NCBI GenBank assembly: GCA_025924295.1 | Contig: JAICEG010000023.1 | Span: forward strand, 1-20,958 | DNA length: 20,958 nt | Origin: Vicinamibacteria bacterium | GTDB taxonomy: Bacteria; Acidobacteriota; Vicinamibacteria; Vicinamibacterales; UBA2999 | Reading direction: 5' to 3' | Shown: piece after piece, positions 14,138 through 20,958 of the stretch | Layout: each line of letters opens with the position of its first letter | Numbering within the stretch: the stretch's first letter is position 1 | Notes under the pieces: generated by a model | The model's database searches: none | What the model was told of the DNA's origin: nothing | What the model saw: only the letters and a program-made list of their open reading frames with translations | Translations under genes and position numbers: made by a program

Positions 14138-14300
14138 CCAGTGCTTGGTGCTTGGTTCTTCGTTCTTCGTCCGTCCGGTGGCACGCGGTCCGTTGGTCCA
14201 CGGCGCGTGACTGCGAGCGTGCCCGGACCTGGGACTACATGACCAAGGACGGACCTAAGCACCAAGAACGGACCAAGCACCAAGGCCCAAGAACCAAGGA
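14124..14300. repeat. CTTGGT-type inverted repeat region between convergent genes
   Basis: The gap between the cyclase-like gene and the TonB receptor gene contains repeated CTTGGTGCTTGGT-like units on the left (14143-14176, ending CGTCCGTCC) and their complement ACCAAG-type units on the right (14241-14300, with GGACGGACC, AGCACCAAG, CCAAGAACCAAGG). The two arms are imperfect inverted copies separated by about 65 nt, and the first CCTTGGTCCTT lies inside the last codons of the cyclase-like gene. Such a structure could fold into a long hairpin acting as a bidirectional terminator or RNA-stability element. No U-tract of a classical terminator is present. Confidence 0.65.
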
Positions 14301-14315
14301 CCCGGCGCTCGATCG

Positions 14316-17141
14316 TCAGAAAGTAAGCCGCGCCGCCAACTGGAACTGACGCGGCGGTCCCGCGACCGTCGGCTGGAACGCGAGCGTCCCGCTCTCGTCC
14401 GGCCGCACACCGCTCGCCCCGAAGTTGAAGAACCCCGAGTAGTTCACCGTGTTGAACAGGTTGAAGATCTCGGCCCGCGCCTCGAGGTTCATGCCGCTAC
14501 CGAACCGGAAGCGCCGGATGATCCCGAGATCGAGCTGGCTGTAGCCGCTCGTGCGCTCGGTGTTGCGCGCGACGCCGGCGGGGCGATCGTTGAAGATCGT
14601 GTCGCCGTTGTCGTCGCCGCCGGTGACGACGTTCAGCGGCTGACCGCTCGACAGGAACAGGATCGGCATGAGCTCGATCCCGCCCGGCAAGAGCACGTGT
14701 CCGTTCAGCGCGAAGACGCTCACGCGGTCGTTCAGGCTCGGGCCGTATTCGTCGTCCGCGCGACGGCTGTCAACCGGACGGAAGTTGATGTCGTCGGTGT
14801 CGTTCTCGATGGACGAGAGCGTATACGCGAGGTCGAATGCGAACGAACGGCTGAATCGCTTGCGTGCGCTCAGGTACACCCCATGGAACTGGCTGCTGCC
14901 GGTCGACTCGTCCTGTTCGATCAGACGGAAACCGCCCGCGACCGGAACGGTCGGCCTCGTCGCATCGGCGACGGCGACGGAACGTATCAGGCCGGCCGGA
15001 ACTGATGCCGGCGCGTTGTTGTCGATGCGGCGAATCAGGTGGCTGCCTTTGTTGTTGATGTAGTCAACCGCGACAGCGAAATCTGCTGTCACCTCGCGCA
15101 CATAGCCGATCGACACCTGCTGATTGCGCGGACTCATCAGCTCCGGGTCGAAGACCTGGACGTTGCGCGGCGGGAGCTGATTGATCGGCACGTTCTGGAA
15201 AGCGTCTCGCGGCAGCTGGTTGGGGAATGCCGGTGGCGGAAACGCCGTGCCCGGCGCGAACGTCACCGAGATCGCACCGCCATCGGGGTTGTTGAAGAGG
15301 GTGTCGGAGTAGACGGCGAACGGAATGCGCTCGAAGAAGATGCCGTAGCCGGCGCGCACCTGGTGGCGTGTGTCACCGTTGGGCGACCAGGCGAGGCCGA
15401 GGCGGGGCGCCAGGTTGTTCAAGTCGGCGTCGCCTTCGGGTGTGTTGGTGACCGAGTCGTAGTCCCAGCGAAGCCCCGCGGTCACGACAACGTCCGACCG
15501 CACGCGGATCGCATCCTCGACGAAGAACGCCAGCAGGTTCTGTGTCTCGTTGACTTGCGGGTTCACGAACGACTGCGAGTACGAGAGGACGCGCACGTCG
15601 CGCGGGATGTCGGCGATCTCGAGAAACGGTCCTGAGGGCTGGATCTGCCGTCCCTGGAGATCGACCGTGTAGGCACCGCGGGCGCCTGGCCCCGAGCGGA
15701 TGTCGAACTTCGCGCTCAGGAGATCGCCTCCGGCCTTGAGCGTGTGACGGCCCGCAACGCGCGTGTAGACGTTGCGCAACTGGAAGTCGGTCTCGGTCCA
15801 GAAGAAGTTGTCGCTGACGCCCCCGATCACCGCGAGCGTTGCGCCGCGATCGGTCACGATGACGCGAGGTCCGGGGTCGAGCGTGCGCCAGTCGGCACGC
15901 ATCCGGCCGAACATGATGCCGGCCTCGTTCAGCGAGTTGTTGGACAACACACTGCGATGGTTCCATGATCCGAAATTGTTCTGATAGCTCACCTGCAGTC
16001 CGGCTGATGGGAGCGTCAGCCCGCCCACGAATCCGATGTCGTCGTCGTGCGTGTAGTCGCTGAACAGGTAGCGGAACGAAGAGATCTGCGACGCGTTCCA
16101 CTGTCGATCGACTTTGCCCATCAGCGCGTGATTGTGGAAGCTCGTCGGCGCAAGGCCAACAGAGAGGGGCGAGGTGAGGATCGCATCCTGAGACTCGCGC
16201 CAGATTTCGGCGTTCACGAAGTAGAACGTGCCCGGGCCGAGCGGTCCGCCCACGCCACCGCCGAACTGGTGACGCTGGAAACTGTCGTCGATCACTTCAC
16301 CATTGGCGTCTGTCGGGGCGAAGTAGTTCGGGGAGTCGAAGGCCGCTCCAGGACGCACGTAGTAGAACAGCTCGCCCGAGTGTTGCTGGCCACCCGACCG
16401 GGTCGTGACAGCAAAGACGCCGTTCCCCGTCCGTCCGTACTCGGCCGAGTAGGAGTTCACCAGCACAGTCAGGTTCTGCGTCGAGCTGACAGCCACTGGC
16501 ACCTTCGGACCACCGAGGAACAGGTCGGTGTTGTCGTAGCCGTCGACGGTGTAGTTGGTGACCAGTGAGGACGAACCATTGATGGCGAGTTTCGGCGCCA
16601 GGTTGTAGAAGCCGCGCGCTGGTGCGGCGCCGGGAATCAGGTATGCGAGGCTGACCAGATCGCGTCCGTTGACCGGCAGGTCCTGGACCTGCTCTTCGCT
16701 CAGCGTGCCACCGAGGGCCGGTGTGCCGGTCTTCGCCAGCGGCAGCTCGGGACGCACATCGACGCGATCGGTTACGACTCCGACCGCGAGCTGAAAATCG
16801 TGGACGCGCCGTTCTCCGGCAATGACCGAGGAGAGCACGCGGACGTCCGGGCGGAAGCCGTTGGCTTGTGCACGGATCTCGTAGCGCTCGCTCGGGCCGA
16901 GGCCGAAGATCTGATAGCGCCCCTCCGCGTCGGTGACCGATTCCCGGACCTGTCCCGTATCCGTGTTGGTGATGGACACCGTCGCGTTGCCGACAACCCC
17001 GCCGCTTTGATCCTGGACAACGCCCTCGACTGACGCACCGACCTGAGCAAAAGCGACAGACGACAACAAGAGACCAAACCCCAGACCCAGGGCCGTGAGG
17101 GTCCTCGAACGACACACTCGCTGCCAACGACGCGATGCCAT
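14316..17141 (-). CDS. Oar-like TonB-dependent receptor with carboxypeptidase-regulatory-like domain
   Basis: 941-residue outer-membrane receptor. A signal peptide with cleavage near AFA-QV (residue 32) is followed by a carboxypeptidase-regulatory-like beta-sandwich (about 35-120, VEGVVQDQSGGVVGNATVSI...DAEGRYQIFGLGP), a plug (about 130-250, EEQVQDLPVNGRDLVSL, SSSLVTNYTVDGYDN, SAEYGRTGNGVF) and a beta-barrel with repeated aromatic strands, ending in QLAARLTF with the terminal Phe expected for BAM recognition. This architecture is expanded in Acidobacteriota and Bacteroidota for uptake of large ligands. A clear Shine-Dalgarno (GGGAG, about 7 nt before the ATG) is present. It lies only 12 nt after the ABC ATPase, so it is probably in the same transcript and may import the same ligand across the outer membrane. 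Confidence 0.93.
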   Translation of the reverse strand: MASRRWQRVCRSRTLTALGLGFGLLLSSVAFAQVGASVEGVVQDQSGGVVGNATVSITNTDTGQVRESVTDAEGRYQIFGLGPSERYEIRAQANGFRPDVRVLSSVIAGERRVHDFQLAVGVVTDRVDVRPELPLAKTGTPALGGTLSEEQVQDLPVNGRDLVSLAYLIPGAAPARGFYNLAPKLAINGSSSLVTNYTVDGYDNTDLFLGGPKVPVAVSSTQNLTVLVNSYSAEYGRTGNGVFAVTTRSGGQQHSGELFYYVRPGAAFDSPNYFAPTDANGEVIDDSFQRHQFGGGVGGPLGPGTFYFVNAEIWRESQDAILTSPLSVGLAPTSFHNHALMGKVDRQWNASQISSFRYLFSDYTHDDDIGFVGGLTLPSAGLQVSYQNNFGSWNHRSVLSNNSLNEAGIMFGRMRADWRTLDPGPRVIVTDRGATLAVIGGVSDNFFWTETDFQLRNVYTRVAGRHTLKAGGDLLSAKFDIRSGPGARGAYTVDLQGRQIQPSGPFLEIADIPRDVRVLSYSQSFVNPQVNETQNLLAFFVEDAIRVRSDVVVTAGLRWDYDSVTNTPEGDADLNNLAPRLGLAWSPNGDTRHQVRAGYGIFFERIPFAVYSDTLFNNPDGGAISVTFAPGTAFPPPAFPNQLPRDAFQNVPINQLPPRNVQVFDPELMSPRNQQVSIGYVREVTADFAVAVDYINNKGSHLIRRIDNNAPASVPAGLIRSVAVADATRPTVPVAGGFRLIEQDESTGSSQFHGVYLSARKRFSRSFAFDLAYTLSSIENDTDDINFRPVDSRRADDEYGPSLNDRVSVFALNGHVLLPGGIELMPILFLSSGQPLNVVTGGDDNGDTIFNDRPAGVARNTERTSGYSQLDLGIIRRFRFGSGMNLEARAEIFNLFNTVNYSGFFNFGASGVRPDESGTLAFQPTVAGPPRQFQLAARLTF

Positions 17142-17153
17142 GCTGACTCCCGA

Positions 17154-18173
17154 TTAGGACGACGACTGACTCACAGGAAAGACCTTGAGCGCGGACTGCG
17201 GAACTACGAGACGCGCCGTTGCCCCGACCGCCGGGATTGGCGACGCAATCGTGCTGATGTTCTGGGCGAAGTCGAGGCGAGAACCCGACTGGAATCGGAC
17301 AGAGAGGCGCAGTTCGGTTCCGACGTCGGCGACATGTTCGATGACGACAGGAAACGAGCCCGGTACCTGGGTATTGGGCTCATCCAAACAGAGACGCGCC
17401 ACCGACGGGTGGAAGGCCACAGCCGAGCCGCGCTCCGCCCACGCGGGTGGGTCGATGACACACCATCCGAAGAATCGCGCGACCGCTTCGCTCGCTGGCT
17501 CGGTATAGAACGCGCGTGGCGGGCCGGCTTGCGCGACGTGGCCATCGAGGAGGATGGCGACCTCGTCGCCGACTTCGCAGGCTTCGCGCTGGTCGTGGGT
17601 CACGAAGAGTGTCGTGATCGCAAGCTCGCGTTGCAGCTGACGAACGAGCCCGCGCATCTCGGCGCGCAGGCCTTCGTCGAGCGCCGACAACGGCTCGTCG
17701 AGCAGGAGCACGCGCGGCCGCGTGATGAGCGCGCGCGCCAGCGTGACGCGCTGCTCCTGTCCGCCCGAGAGTTCCTTGGGTCTGCGGTCCGCGAAGGCTT
17801 CGAGTTGCACCATTCGCAGGGCATCTTCCGCTGCCATGCGCTGCTGCGCGGCGGACCAGCCGCGCATCGCAAGACCAAACGCCACGTTCTCCGCGACGCT
17901 CATGTGCGGAAAGAGCAGCGGCTTCTGAAAGACCATCGCGATGCCGCGCTTTTCAGCGGGGATCGATGTCATCCGTTCGTTCTCGAACCAGACGTCGCCG
18001 GCGGCAGGTGCGAGCAGTCCCGCGATGACCTTGAGCACGGTAGTCTTGCCGCATCCGGAAGGACCGACCAGTGTCACCAGGCGGCCCGGCGCGATGGCAA
18101 GACTGAGTTCGCGGAGCACAGCGCGGGCGCCGTAACCGGCTGACACGCGATCGAGGCGTAGGGCGACGCTCAT
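17154..18173 (-). CDS. ynjD: ABC transporter ATP-binding protein, YnjD-like
   Basis: 339-residue ATPase of a binding-protein-dependent importer. Walker A GPSGCGKT is at 37-44, Q-loop Gln83, signature LSGGQ 135-139, Walker B LLLDE about 156-160, and H-loop His193 in VTHD. The nucleotide-binding domain (1-235) is followed by about 100 residues that look like a TOBE-type regulatory domain, as in PotA/CysA/FbpC. E. coli YnjD is shorter and lacks this tail. Its start overlaps the binding-protein stop (ATGA), so all importer genes are co-translated. The family energises uptake of inorganic ions, polyamines or thiamine; YnjD itself has no assigned substrate. Confidence 0.92.
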   Translation of the reverse strand: MSVALRLDRVSAGYGARAVLRELSLAIAPGRLVTLVGPSGCGKTTVLKVIAGLLAPAAGDVWFENERMTSIPAEKRGIAMVFQKPLLFPHMSVAENVAFGLAMRGWSAAQQRMAAEDALRMVQLEAFADRRPKELSGGQEQRVTLARALITRPRVLLLDEPLSALDEGLRAEMRGLVRQLQRELAITTLFVTHDQREACEVGDEVAILLDGHVAQAGPPRAFYTEPASEAVARFFGWCVIDPPAWAERGSAVAFHPSVARLCLDEPNTQVPGSFPVVIEHVADVGTELRLSVRFQSGSRLDFAQNISTIASPIPAVGATARLVVPQSALKVFPVSQSSS

Positions 18174-19393
18174 CGCTGAAGTACCCCGGTGCGCCAGTCT
18201 TTCTCGAAGCGGTCGACGTATTCGGCGTGCGCGTCCTGGATCCGATGCGCCGCCAGCTCAGTCAGGGGCAGTGTTGCCGCGCCTCGTGGCAGCGCCGCGA
18301 CATCGTCGCGCTCGCTCGTACTCAGGTGCGCGGCGCGTAAAGGGAAGAGGCCGCCCATGGCGCGTGCCCGCGCGATGGCGTGAGACGGCGACATGAAGGT
18401 GTTGATGACGGCGAGCGCGCCCGCGGGGTTGGGCGCATTGAACGGAATGGCGAGGAAGCTGTAATCGGAAATCGTGCCGTCCTTCGGGACGAACGTCCGC
18501 ACGGTCGCGGGGAACTCACCGCGCGCGATCTTGTCCGAGGCGAAGGTCGGGGAGTAGTTCATCGTGAAGTCGATCTCGCCGTTGACGAACAAGCGATCCA
18601 TTTCGGCGAGCGTTGCGGGGAACGTCTCGCCTTTTCTCCACAGGGATGGCTTCATCGCGTGAAGCAGCTCGATGACCGGCTTCGATGCGCGTGCGTAGAG
18701 ATCGGGATCGAACCGTTCCGTGAATGCGGAGGGTGGCGCCTTGCCGCTGTGCAGCAGGAAATGACGGGTGAAGGACGATCCGGTGAAGTCCGGGATCGCC
18801 GGATATGTGAAGCGCCCGGGATGTTCGCGTATCCAGTCGAGCAACTCCGCGAATGACGCGGGTGGGGCCGCGATGCGCGCCGAGTCGTACGCGAAGACGA
18901 ACTGCGCCTGTTCGTACGGCGCCTCGAGGCCGTCGGTCGTCGTGCCGAAGTCGAACCGGGTGGCGACAGGATCGAAGTGCTGGAAGTTCGGCAGTGCCTG
19001 CACGAAGGGTCCCCAGAGAATGCCAGCCCGCTTCGCGATGCGGAAGTTCGCGCCGTTGATCCACACGAGATCCACCGAGCCGCGGAGAAGCCCCGCAGCC
19101 TTCTCGGTCACCAGTTTGTTGACGAGGTCGGAGGTATCAGCGAGCGGCACGATCGTCAGCGTGATCGCGAGATCCTGGCGCAGTGTGTCGGCCGCAGGAC
19201 CCTGATAGAAACGATTGCGCGCTTCGTCTCCTGTCCACATGGCGTAATGCACGGTCGTATTTCGCGCCCGGCCGCTGATCTCGCTCCATGTCATGGCAGA
19301 GAGATCGGTTGCCGGAAACCACTCCGACGTCCCAGAGCCACACGCAACCGCGATCGTTGCCAACAGCACGGCGATCAGGCGACGCATCGGCAT
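18170..19393 (-). CDS. ynjB: ABC transporter substrate-binding lipoprotein, YnjB family
   Basis: 407-residue periplasmic binding protein. The N-terminus is a lipoprotein-type signal with Cys18 in ATIAVAC. The mature part matches E. coli YnjB: SVDLVWINGANFR, LPNFQHFD, GRFTYPAIPDFTG, PSLWRKGETFP and the closing segment of the two-lobed fold are recognisable. YnjB belongs to the group of iron, sulfate and thiamine binding proteins but its ligand is unknown. The open frame continues upstream to 20245 without homology; the start at 19393 is fixed by the lipoprotein signal and by TGATG overlap with the permease stop. A Met two codons later (19387) is the alternative start. Confidence 0.92.
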   Translation of the reverse strand: MPMRRLIAVLLATIAVACGSGTSEWFPATDLSAMTWSEISGRARNTTVHYAMWTGDEARNRFYQGPAADTLRQDLAITLTIVPLADTSDLVNKLVTEKAAGLLRGSVDLVWINGANFRIAKRAGILWGPFVQALPNFQHFDPVATRFDFGTTTDGLEAPYEQAQFVFAYDSARIAAPPASFAELLDWIREHPGRFTYPAIPDFTGSSFTRHFLLHSGKAPPSAFTERFDPDLYARASKPVIELLHAMKPSLWRKGETFPATLAEMDRLFVNGEIDFTMNYSPTFASDKIARGEFPATVRTFVPKDGTISDYSFLAIPFNAPNPAGALAVINTFMSPSHAIARARAMGGLFPLRAAHLSTSERDDVAALPRGAATLPLTELAAHRIQDAHAEYVDRFEKDWRTGVLQR

Positions 19394-20178
19394 CACACGT
19401 CCTCGAACAACGGTGCGGTGAGCGCAAAGAGCAGAATCACTGGAACAACAAAGACGATCGACAAGGCAGCGGCGACAGCCTCGTCGCCACCGCGCTGAAA
19501 CGCCACGAGGAGGAGCGGCAGGGTGAGCACGCTGCCGCCACCAATCAGCAAGGTCAGCACGTACTGAGACCAGGAAACGACGAACGCCAGTATCCCCGCC
19601 AACGCGAGGCCGGGTGCGATCGCGGGGAGCGTGATGCGAGTCCACACCGACCATGGACGTGCCCCGAGCGTTCTGGCCTGCGCCTCCCAGTCCGGATCGA
19701 ATCCCGAAAACGTTCCGGTCAGCACCAGCGTCGCATACGGCACGGCAGGGATCAGGTGCACGAGCACGACGCCCAGGAACGAGTCCGCCAGACCTGCCTG
19801 CAGAAACACGGAGTGGAGCCCCATTGCGGCGGCAAGCGGCGGCGCCAGCATCGGCAGCAGCAACGCGAACAGCACGACACGCTTTCCCCGAAATGTGTGC
19901 AGCGCCAGGGCTCTCGCCGCCGGCACCGCGAGCGCAACCGCCAGCGCGGCAACGACGAGTGCCAGTGCGCTGCTGGTCACGAGCGCACTCCCGATCCCAC
20001 CGCTTCCGGAGGCGACGTAGTTCCAGGCGCGACCGGTCCACTCGGCCGGAAGCAGCGCCGGCCAGAACCATCGTGATGCGACGCTGCCGATCAGGGCAAC
20101 TCCAATCGGGACCAGCGCGCAGGAGGCCAGAACCACCATCGCCATCATCCGAGGGGCCGCAACCCGGATGGCGTCCAT
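19393..20178 (-). CDS. ABC transporter permease (YnjC C-terminal-half-like)
   Basis: 261-residue inner-membrane permease with about six hydrophobic segments. The cytoplasmic EAA loop, which docks to the ATPase, is visible as EAQARTLGARPWSVWTRITLPAIAPG. E. coli YnjC is one long protein holding two permease domains; here they are two genes joined by a TGATG overlap at 20178. The longer open frame up to 20475 is not supported. Works with the upstream permease, YnjB-like binding lipoprotein and YnjD-like ATPase. Confidence 0.9.
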   Translation of the reverse strand: MDAIRVAAPRMMAMVVLASCALVPIGVALIGSVASRWFWPALLPAEWTGRAWNYVASGSGGIGSALVTSSALALVVAALAVALAVPAARALALHTFRGKRVVLFALLLPMLAPPLAAAMGLHSVFLQAGLADSFLGVVLVHLIPAVPYATLVLTGTFSGFDPDWEAQARTLGARPWSVWTRITLPAIAPGLALAGILAFVVSWSQYVLTLLIGGGSVLTLPLLLVAFQRGGDEAVAAALSIVFVVPVILLFALTAPLFEDV

Positions 20179-20958
20179 CAGAAGAGCACCGGCCGTTCCC
20201 GACCCGCGGTCGGACCGGCGGCCGCGAGATAGAAACGGACAACAACAGCGGCGATCACCGTCAGCATGAAGGCGCACGCCATCGCTGCAGGGCGATCGGC
20301 GAGGTCGATGCTCATGAAGCGCTGCTGGGCCACGACCGGCAGCATCGATGGGTACGGCTGACCCAGCAAGAACGGCGTCTCGAACGCCGAGAAGACGTAG
20401 GCAAAGATCATCAGCGCAGCTGCACCCACACCCGGCGCAAGAAATGGCCACGTCACGTGACGGAACCGCTGCCACGACGAGGCGCCAAGCGTGCGCGCGA
20501 GGTCGTCGTACTCGTCACTGCGCCGTGCGAGCAGCGCCGTTGCAACCAGCGCGATGAACGGCACTTCCTTGAACGCATACGCGAGGATGATGCCGATGCC
20601 GGCGGCGTCGTTGACCAGCACCGGGAATCCCGATGGCGTGTCGATCAATCCCAGCGCGAACGCAGCGCGCGCCAAAAGCCCGCTCTGCGCGAACACCGTG
20701 ATCGTAACGAGCGCGACGACAAGGTGAGGAAGCGCGAGCGGAGCTTGCAGCAGCGTGTGGCTGCCTCGCCGTGCCCGCCGCCCGCGGCGAAGTCCCAGTG
20801 CCAAGCCAACACCGCAGACGACCGATAACGCGGTGCTGATGCTGGCCACCCACAGCGTTAGTCCGAGCGCGGCGTGAATCTCGCGATCGCGAAGTAGAGC
20901 GGCGTAGTGCGCGAGCGTCGGACCGGTTGACTGTTCCGCCACAATCGAGCCCAGACCC
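20178..20958 (-). CDS. ABC transporter permease (YnjC N-terminal-half-like), 5' end outside the window
   Basis: Inner-membrane permease of the same importer. Segments such as LTLWVASISTALSVVCGVGLAL, the GFPVLV region and the EAA loop (DDLARTLGASSWQRFRHVTWPFLAPG) are seen, with about five hydrophobic segments in the visible 254+ residues. A GTG at 20942 could start the protein, but the frame stays open to the right edge and the usual first membrane segment before TLAHYAALLRD is missing. I therefore treat it as truncated by the window. It is the first importer gene seen; the promoter lies beyond the right edge. Confidence 0.85.
   Translation of the reverse strand, partial: GLGSIVAEQSTGPTLAHYAALLRDREIHAALGLTLWVASISTALSVVCGVGLALGLRRGRRARRGSHTLLQAPLALPHLVVALVTITVFAQSGLLARAAFALGLIDTPSGFPVLVNDAAGIGIILAYAFKEVPFIALVATALLARRSDEYDDLARTLGASSWQRFRHVTWPFLAPGVGAAALMIFAYVFSAFETPFLLGQPYPSMLPVVAQQRFMSIDLADRPAAMACAFMLTVIAAVVVRFYLAAAGPTAGRERPVLF

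Noticed and set aside
19394..20245. Long N-terminal extension of the YnjB-like protein
   Set aside because: It is out of frame with the two permease genes on the same strand; the lipoprotein signal at 19393 marks the true start.
20179..20475. N-terminal extension of the second permease
   Set aside because: Lies within the first permease gene and is not hydrophobic in a permease-like way; TGATG overlap supports 20178 as start.

Overview
This is a GC-rich, gene-dense bacterial window with no tRNA, rRNA, CRISPR or insertion sequence that I could find. The gene families suggest an Acidobacteriota (possibly Vicinamibacteria-like) genome: an ECF sigma factor of the HTLxPTALVxEAYLR type overlapping a Ser/Thr kinase, a large Oar-like TonB-dependent receptor with an N-terminal carboxypeptidase-regulatory-like domain, and intergenic CTTGGT-rich repeats. 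That placement is inference; no marker gene is present.

Layout. (1) 1-1342, minus strand: an ECF sigma factor whose stop overlaps the start of a Ser/Thr kinase that runs off the left edge. (2) 1497-3963: an AraC-family regulator (minus) diverging from an alpha/beta hydrolase plus a short-chain dehydrogenase (plus), a simple regulator/enzyme pair. (3) 4016-14137, the heart of the window: a lipoate-protein ligase family enzyme (minus) whose start codon overlaps head-to-head with a nine-gene plus-strand operon. That operon encodes a DndA-type cysteine desulfurase, a GcvH-like lipoyl carrier, a CobW/COG0523 GTPase, a small HdrA-N-like cysteine protein, a two-cluster ferredoxin-like protein, a radical SAM enzyme with C-terminal cysteines, a DUF116-polyprenyl diphosphate synthase fusion, a small prenyltransferase/squalene-cyclase-repeat protein and a squalene-hopene-cyclase-like protein with an intact DxDD motif. 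Neighbours overlap by 4-59 nt or lie within 15 nt, so they are very probably one transcript. (4) 14138-14315: a convergent intergenic region filled by an imperfect inverted CTTGGT-type repeat. (5) 14316-20958, minus strand: a YnjBCD-type ABC importer (two separate permeases, lipoprotein binding protein, ATPase) followed 12 nt later by the Oar-like TonB receptor. The first permease runs off the right edge.

How the genes may work together. The central operon joins three modules that are not normally found together: a lipoyl/sulfur module (ligase, GcvH-like carrier, cysteine desulfurase), an Fe-S/radical module (ferredoxin-like protein, HdrA-N-like protein, radical SAM, DUF116 cysteines, COG0523 metallochaperone) and an isoprenoid module (chain-elongating prenyl diphosphate synthase and two alpha/alpha-barrel proteins, one with class II cyclase catalytic residues). 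There are no glycine-cleavage P or T proteins, no dndBCDE and no squalene synthase in the window. The simplest inference is a dedicated pathway that makes and radically modifies a cyclic terpenoid, with the lipoyl protein as electron or sulfur carrier. I do not recognise it as a described pathway, and the product is unknown.
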